DNA of 64,000 nucleotides from Zanthoxylum bungeanum (taxonomy: Eukaryota; Streptophyta; Magnoliopsida; Sapindales; Rutaceae). Below the pieces are notes generated by a model that was not told the DNA's origin, did no database searches, and was given only the letters and a program-made list of their open reading frames with translations. The stretch lies in assembly GCA_019454045.1 (NCBI GenBank), contig SKCR01049650.1:62001-126000 (forward strand). Direction: 5' to 3'. Every line of letters begins with the position of its first letter. Position 1 is the first letter of the stretch. This document shows positions 58,691 to 64,000 of this stretch, piece after piece. The translations under genes and the position numbers were made by a program.

Positions 58691-61483
58691 CTATTCTTGA
58701 AATTAGATTTTAAATACTTAGTGTGGTACATAAAATATATGTATTGATGTTCAGAATCTGCTTTGAGCAAGATACTGACTTCAAGCTGAGATTGCTCTGC
58801 GAATCGGAAACGGGACGAAAGTCGCTGTTTCGACCGTAGATACCTAAGTTTAGGAACTACCCTTCGGGTGTGTACTTAAATTAGGAACTGTTATAATGTA
58901 ACTAGTTTGACTAGAGACATTATCTCTATATCAGTGTTTAATCCGTTTGGATAAACCTTTATATTCTAGAACACTAAAGTGTTTTATTATATAAAGATGA
59001 TACTGAGATAACACATTAGATGTGAATAACAGAATTTATATTTTGAATATAATAAAATCTCAAACATATAAATTGACAAATAAATAGCTCAAATTGATTT
59101 GATCAATAGAGACTTATTTGTGGCATTGTTGTCTGGGACACAATTATAACAGACTCGTATATCCACACTTTTGAAGAGTGGATACTAGGACTGATTTGAC
59201 TATTCAAATAAGGTCTGCGAATCTAGTTTATTAGGTAAAGTACCTAAAATACTATTTACTTGGTAATAGTAAAAGGGGCCACCGATCTGTTAGCCCTATT
59301 CATGGTGAAGTTAGTGGGCCCATATCTAGCTAGGCTAGATGTGAACATGAATATTTCGTGACCTTAACGGATGTGGCATCACGTTATGGTTATGTGTTCT
59401 TTTGAAGAACACAAATCAGAAACTTTTAGAGTTTCGACACGAAATAGACAAACAGATCGGCTATAGTATTATACCGTCACGGTAAGACCGTAATGGAAAA
59501 TACTTAAGCAATAAGTTTCTTATATACTTGAAAGAGTATAGTATTCTTTCAAATGAGGACTCCTCCCGGAACACGTCAAAGTGACGGTGTTTCCGAACGG
59601 ATTAACCGAATCATGTTAGACATGATAAGGCTAATCATGAGTCGCTCTGAGCTACTATTTCCTTCAACGGATAAGTTTTAACAGTGCAATAACTTATTTA
59701 GAATAAGGTTCCATATAAATCTGTTTGACAGATGTCATATAGGATATGAACAGGGAAGAAACGAGGTTTCTCATTCCTGATAATTTGGGTATGCCAGGCA
59801 TAACGTTTGGATGATACCAAACTAAGGACCCAAATTGGATAAGTGCCAATATAGGTTATCCTAAGGAAAACCATAAGTATAGTACTTATAAATCTCACAT
59901 GAGAACAATGTGATTGTTGCTCACCATGCGGTTTTTCCTGAGAGGAATACCGATATGCAGTGGTCAGTGGGAGGATAGTGATACTCGATGAAAATCGGAG
60001 TAATACTGTTCAAGGCACGAAGTCCTTAATGGAACACAAATAGTTCATCTATGATGAATCTATACCATTAATCTTCGAGTACACAAGAACCGCGTAGATC
60101 AGAGAGAGTCAGAAAATGACCTAGGGTATGGGTTTCTGATCTAACCTCATAAAGATGTCAATCTTATGAAGGTATATCCACCGACTACGTTTTGAGGGAA
60201 GTGATACGAGGTATCGACTCCCTATTATGGCAAAGTGCCATGAATCCGAAATGGATTCCATGTATAACAACTATTTTGGATACTAGTTGTTGTACCACAA
60301 GGCATTGTGCCTATTGGTACATTAAAAACGTCTTCAAGGAAGACATACATGAATGGCAACATACCAACGTACAAAGCCGGGCTTTTGACGGAAAGGTATC
60401 GTTATCAACATTGTGTTAATAACGGTTCAACCTTTACTGTTGCCATGGTAAATCCATTTTGAAGATGCTTGTTGATAACTGCATATTTCATTTATGAAAT
60501 GTGTCAGTTGCAGATCAAAATCGCTTTCCTGAAAAGGAAACCTTTTGGAGGATGCTTACAACATCCTGACGATTTTGTATAACCGACAAACAAGTTTTGC
60601 TGGTTATTCGATCCATGTTTGGATTGAAGCAAGCATAGGTTCTTGGAACTATCGTTTTGAAATAATCATAAGGAGTATGATTTGACTCAAAACGAAATAA
60701 TTCTTGTGTATATAAGGAGGTTAGTGGGAGAGCACTGATAGTAATGAAATTCCCATAACAATCGGTGAAAGCTTGGCTTTCATAAGAAATTCTCTGTGGA
60801 ATTCTGGGGAGTAACAACCTTTATTCAAGGAATAAAGATCTATATGGATAGATTTGGAGTTGTTAACACTCTCTGGGAAATTGTACATTTAAAATGTACT
60901 TGATATGGTGTCTCATACGCTTTGAGCATATGGAGTCACAATCGGACAATCCAAGTGATAGTCATTGGATTGAAGTTAAGGACATCTATTAGTATCTTAG
61001 AGAACTAAAGATGTTGTCTTAAACTATGGAGTAGGAGAACTTGAAGTGACTAGGATCACTGCTGCAAGTTTCCAAACCGGTATATACTGCGGTACTATAA
61101 AGTTTGAATACTGGGACAGTGAGCTGGAAATATTCCGAGCAAGATAACTGTTGCCGAATAAACAACAAATGCGGATTATTGCTGCAGCTGAGGCAGCAAT
61201 AGAAGCCATTTGGATCGATAATAAATCTAATTAGATTAGATATAGTTCTTTTAGCAGCTGAGCTAGGCGTCAGCATAGGCTAAGGAATTAAAGGTCTCAT
61301 CGACGATCCAGATATATACTTCTATATTCATCTGATTCGTTCGGATCATACATCGTGGCGATGTGATGATCGTATAAATCGCGTCAGAAGATAATTACGC
61401 AATCCGCTGACGAAAACCCTTTCCTCAGCAATTTGAGCGAACCGACATAGTTCGGGTGTTAGACACTTGAGTGACTGGCTATG
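58691..61483 (+). pseudogene. Broken copia pol of P5 (B-type)
   Basis: The protease site near 58712 reads AATACTTAGTGTGG (Asn-Thr-stop-Cys). Integrase lies at about 59110-59690, with PSR-like and DGVSER-like positions near 59480 and 59580. Reverse transcriptase lies at about 60200-60800, with FGLKQA near 60615. After GAGCACTGATAGTAATG the sequence jumps to AAATTCCC (60743), so about 37 bp with the YxDD position is lost. RNase H lies at about 61140-61230 (AAAEAAIEAIW), and an NPLTK-like end near 61410. Confidence 0.84.
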
Positions 61484-61498
61484 TGCCAAGTGGGAGAT
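61484..61498 (+). other. Polypurine tract of P5
   Basis: GTGCCAAGTGGGAGAT lies immediately before the 3' LTR. Confidence 0.82.
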
Positions 61499-62550
61499 TG
61501 TTGGATAATATGACCCATAGCGTCACTATTTGTACAGATCACGGTGTTGTTGTACAAATTAACTATGTGACAAGGAAATTGCACTCTCATCATTTGTGAT
61601 TAGATCACCATATATGTATAAATGAAGAGAGGTCCATATGATTAGTTCCTGGATTGAGATGATATGAGACAGTATCAGTCCACGAAGGATTAATCATTAA
61701 ATATCCCTAGCCGGAGTATTATCGAGACAGGACATCGATAATGCGAATAGGCTAGTATTGCACTTGTGCGCGTTGTGAGGGCACAACGGCATAGTTCTCA
61801 TATATTTAAGTATTGGATACTTATGCAAGTGCGATAGGAGGTCGTATTTCACCGATGGTACGGGAACAGCTTCGCTCTGGATAGACCCCTCGGAATCCCA
61901 TTGGTATTATGACTATGTGTCTATGGGAGGCCAAAATCAAGGTAGGTGTGTATTGTCTTAACCTGAGACTTGCATCGCTAATACTTGCGGTAATCGGTAG
62001 ACTTTGGTCTTGGTGGTACAGGGCTTTAACCGGTTTCTGCGTACACCGCTTCTGGGTTTATCAGAGAGTCGTAGTGTATTGGGTGTGATGTCGAGACGGA
62101 AGTATCACTTCAGTATAGTGGAGATGATGTCACGCAGGATACGGTATTAGTGCTCTAAGTGCTGCCGGCCATCGAGATATTATGACAAGGTCATGTATAT
62201 CCGATTATAGAGACTAGTTACCAGACATCCGACATGTGCTTCGGACGGGGCAGACACTTATCCAGCCCCAGCCCTAGCACGTGACTATCCGATACTGGGC
62301 TGATATACACAATACTACGGTATACTACGCTTGATACAGATCTATATATTCCTGTAAGAATATTTCTGGAGAATTGGGTAGGCATGGCGCTTTGCTAGAA
62401 GCCAACCTTGTCTTGTAAATCGGTATAAACGTAGTATACGAGGTACTTACGTGTTCGGATTATCCGACGACCGTATTTACTGCCAACATATCCGGAGATC
62501 TCATGGGTCGGTTCCTGAAGATTCACCGATGACGTATGACTCGCACTTTA

Positions 62551-62872
62551 ATTAATCTGGGATTAATTGGAAGAGAGAGAAATTAATCGGGATTAATTCA
62601 ATGAGAGAGAAAATTCTGGGATTAATTGCGGAGATATTTTATCTGGGATAAAATATAATTAAAGAGAGAGAACGATTAATTTGGAATTAATCGATAAAAT
62701 AATATATTCGATATATTAAAAATTGGATTTCGACGCGGAATTGAAATTAGATTTTAATTCGGGCGAACGAATTAATTTAGAATTAATTCGTTAGCGACGT
62801 GAATAATGATTTCGCTAGGCGTAATCATTTAATTACGACGCGACGGAAAATTCGTTAATTTGGAATTAGCGA
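62551..62872 (+). repeat. TGG-loop hairpin array in the P5 3' LTR
   Basis: Successive inverted repeats are as follows. 62551-62567 has a 7-bp stem and TGG loop. 62634-62656 has a 10-bp perfect stem ATATTTTATC and TGG loop. 62673-62693 has a 9-bp perfect stem CGATTAATT and TGG loop. 62701-62717 has a 7-bp stem AATATAT and TCG loop. 62768-62790 has a 10-bp stem CGAATTAATT and TAG loop. 62820-62837 has a 6-bp stem. 62852-62872 is imperfect with a TGG loop. It lies upstream of the TATA box, so in U3. Confidence 0.78.
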
Positions 62873-63117
62873 ACCCGAGCCCGAAAGTGATTGCGAGCGC
62901 ATTCGCATTTCGAATTCGAGCGCGACACGCAAGTCACATCAAGCGTCAAATCATTGTCACATCATGCGTCAAATCAATTGTCACTTGAGTGATGTGACTT
63001 GACAACATGTCACTTTATTAAGTGATGTGATTGTTACTTAAAGTAAAAGTAAAAGTTGATTAAAAGCTTTTGCTTTTTGAAATAGAAAAAGTAAATGGTT
63101 TATTAATATTTTGAAAT

Positions 63118-63125
63118 TATATAAA
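63118..63125 (+). promoter_or_regulatory. Probable TATA box in the P5 3' LTR
   Basis: TATATAAA is at the same LTR position as in the 5' LTR. In a 3' LTR it could start transcription outward into P4. Confidence 0.5.
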
Positions 63126-63611
63126 CCTTTTACATTTTTTATTTTCTAATTCATTCTCTCTCCCCCTCCCATTTACGGTTTTAGGCAAAATGGAGCCAAA
63201 AACCTTCCCTCTTCTCTCTCGGTCTTGGACCGTTCTTCATCTTTTTTTCTGGTTTTCTGCCGATCAAAAATTGGAGAAGCAAAGATCTTGTTGCAAGATC
63301 TATGTGCGAGCACACTCATGGAGGATACAAAGGTGATAGGGAAGTGATTCTTTGAGCATGGAAGCTTGAAGCTTGAGCTTCAATGGTGACCATCAATGGC
63401 CGAATGAACAAGGAGGAAGACACACCCCACCACCGTGCAGTCCACTGTCACAGAAGCTCACTGCCGAGCTGCACAATGAAGAAAAAAACGCATCTTTTTC
63501 TTTGCATCAAATCCAATCATTGTGAGTATATGATTCCGCCCTTACTCCTTGTGTATTCATGCGATTTTGTGCTTGATTTCATGATTTTGGGACATATATT
63601 AAACTCTAACA

Positions 63612-64000
63612 GATGCTGCCTAAACTGTGGCAACGGGGTCACTAGAAGTGTGACTGCCATATGGATAAGTGACTGAAGGAAGTGAAAGACGGACAAGGCT
63701 CCGACTTCAAGTATGTTTGTCATAAATATTTCACTATTAGTTTCAAAATTGGATTTTGTGATACTAGATGTGGTACATAAATCTGTACTGATGGGCAGAA
63801 TCTGCTGGGAAGCAGGATACTGACTTCAGTTGAGATTGATCTGCGAATCTGAAACAGGACGAGAGTCGCTGTTTTAAACCGGAGAATCCTAAGTTTAGGA
63901 ACTGCCCCTTCAGGTGTGTACTTAAATTAGGAAACTGTTACAATGTAACTAGTTTGAATGAAACATTATCTCTATATCAGAGTATAACTCGTTGCGGTAT
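63612..64000 (+). pseudogene. P4 continued: gag zinc knuckle and protease (A-type)
   Basis: This resumes P4 directly after P5. The knuckle reads CLNCG, then a one-base deletion, then a stop and a CDC end, so the first cysteine missing in P1 is present here. The protease site near 63758 reads DTRCGT in the shifted frame, the same substitution as P1. The sequence continues through the TLTRNIISI-like position to the window edge. Confidence 0.8.

Larger units (their letters stand above)
53283..63611 (+). mobile_element. Complete Ty1/copia insertion P5 (B-type), GATG target duplication
   Basis: This plus-strand copy is 10,329 bp. It has LTRs of 2112 and 2113 bp that look nearly identical by eye (differences are mostly single-base indels), a primer site, leader, gag, pol and a polypurine tract. 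It sits in the gag zinc-knuckle region of P4. The left flank is GATGT and the right flank GATGC, a 5-bp duplication with one change or a lost T. It is probably the youngest insertion here, yet its coding region is dead. Confidence 0.92.
61499..63611 (+). repeat. 3' LTR of P5 (2113 bp)
   Basis: It starts TGTTGGATAATATGACC and ends CTCTAACA, followed by GATGC and the rest of P4 gag. Confidence 0.92.

Noticed and set aside
62551..62872. Possible CRISPR or microRNA precursor because of repeated hairpins
   Set aside because: The units are unlike each other, there are no spacers, stems are too short for a microRNA precursor, and the context is a plant LTR.

Overview
The window is a gene-poor, repeat-packed piece of a flowering-plant nuclear genome. 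It is built almost entirely from decayed, nested LTR retrotransposons. The evidence is Ty1/copia and Ty3/gypsy gag and pol motifs, primer-binding sites matching plant initiator-Met and Asp tRNAs, polypurine tracts, and LTRs of about 2 kb and 1.2 kb bounded by TG...CA. I see no intact host gene, tRNA, rRNA or CRISPR array. All the coding sequence I recognise is broken by stops, frameshifts and deletions.

Layout (P = plus-strand, M = minus-strand copia element). M1 (1-3811, cut by the window edge) is joined in its leader to P1 (3812-9857). P1 is cut in its integrase by M2 (9858-17430). M2 abuts a plus element P2 (17431-23248), which sits against a further minus fragment M3 (23249-26025) and an LTR scrap P3 (26026-26591). 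Next comes an older, poorly recognised locus in three pieces (26592-27757, 36787-39628, 49293-50465). It is split by a gypsy compound element (27758-36786, flanked by ATGCA/ATGCA) and by a complete copia element M4 (39629-49292, flanked by AAATG/AAATG). The older locus carries tandem repeats and a gypsy gag-like fragment. From 50466 an A-type copia element P4 begins. It is invaded at its zinc-knuckle region by the complete copia element P5 (53283-63611, GATG duplication) and resumes at 63612-64000.

The copia copies fall into two types. A-type copies (M1, P1, P4) keep the central gag region, and M1 still shows a DTG protease and a YIDD polymerase motif. B-type copies (M2, M4, P5, and P2 by its polymerase) share a roughly 180-bp gag deletion, a protease site reading Asn-Thr-stop instead of Asp-Thr-Gly and, where it survives, an altered polymerase catalytic site. 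M4 and P5 sit at independent sites, each with its own target duplication. The simplest reading is that a lineage with dead enzymes kept moving with help from A-type relatives. A second notable structure is an array of short perfect hairpins with three-base TGG or TAG loops inside every full copia LTR. The gypsy elements have gag but no visible pol, so they also look non-autonomous.
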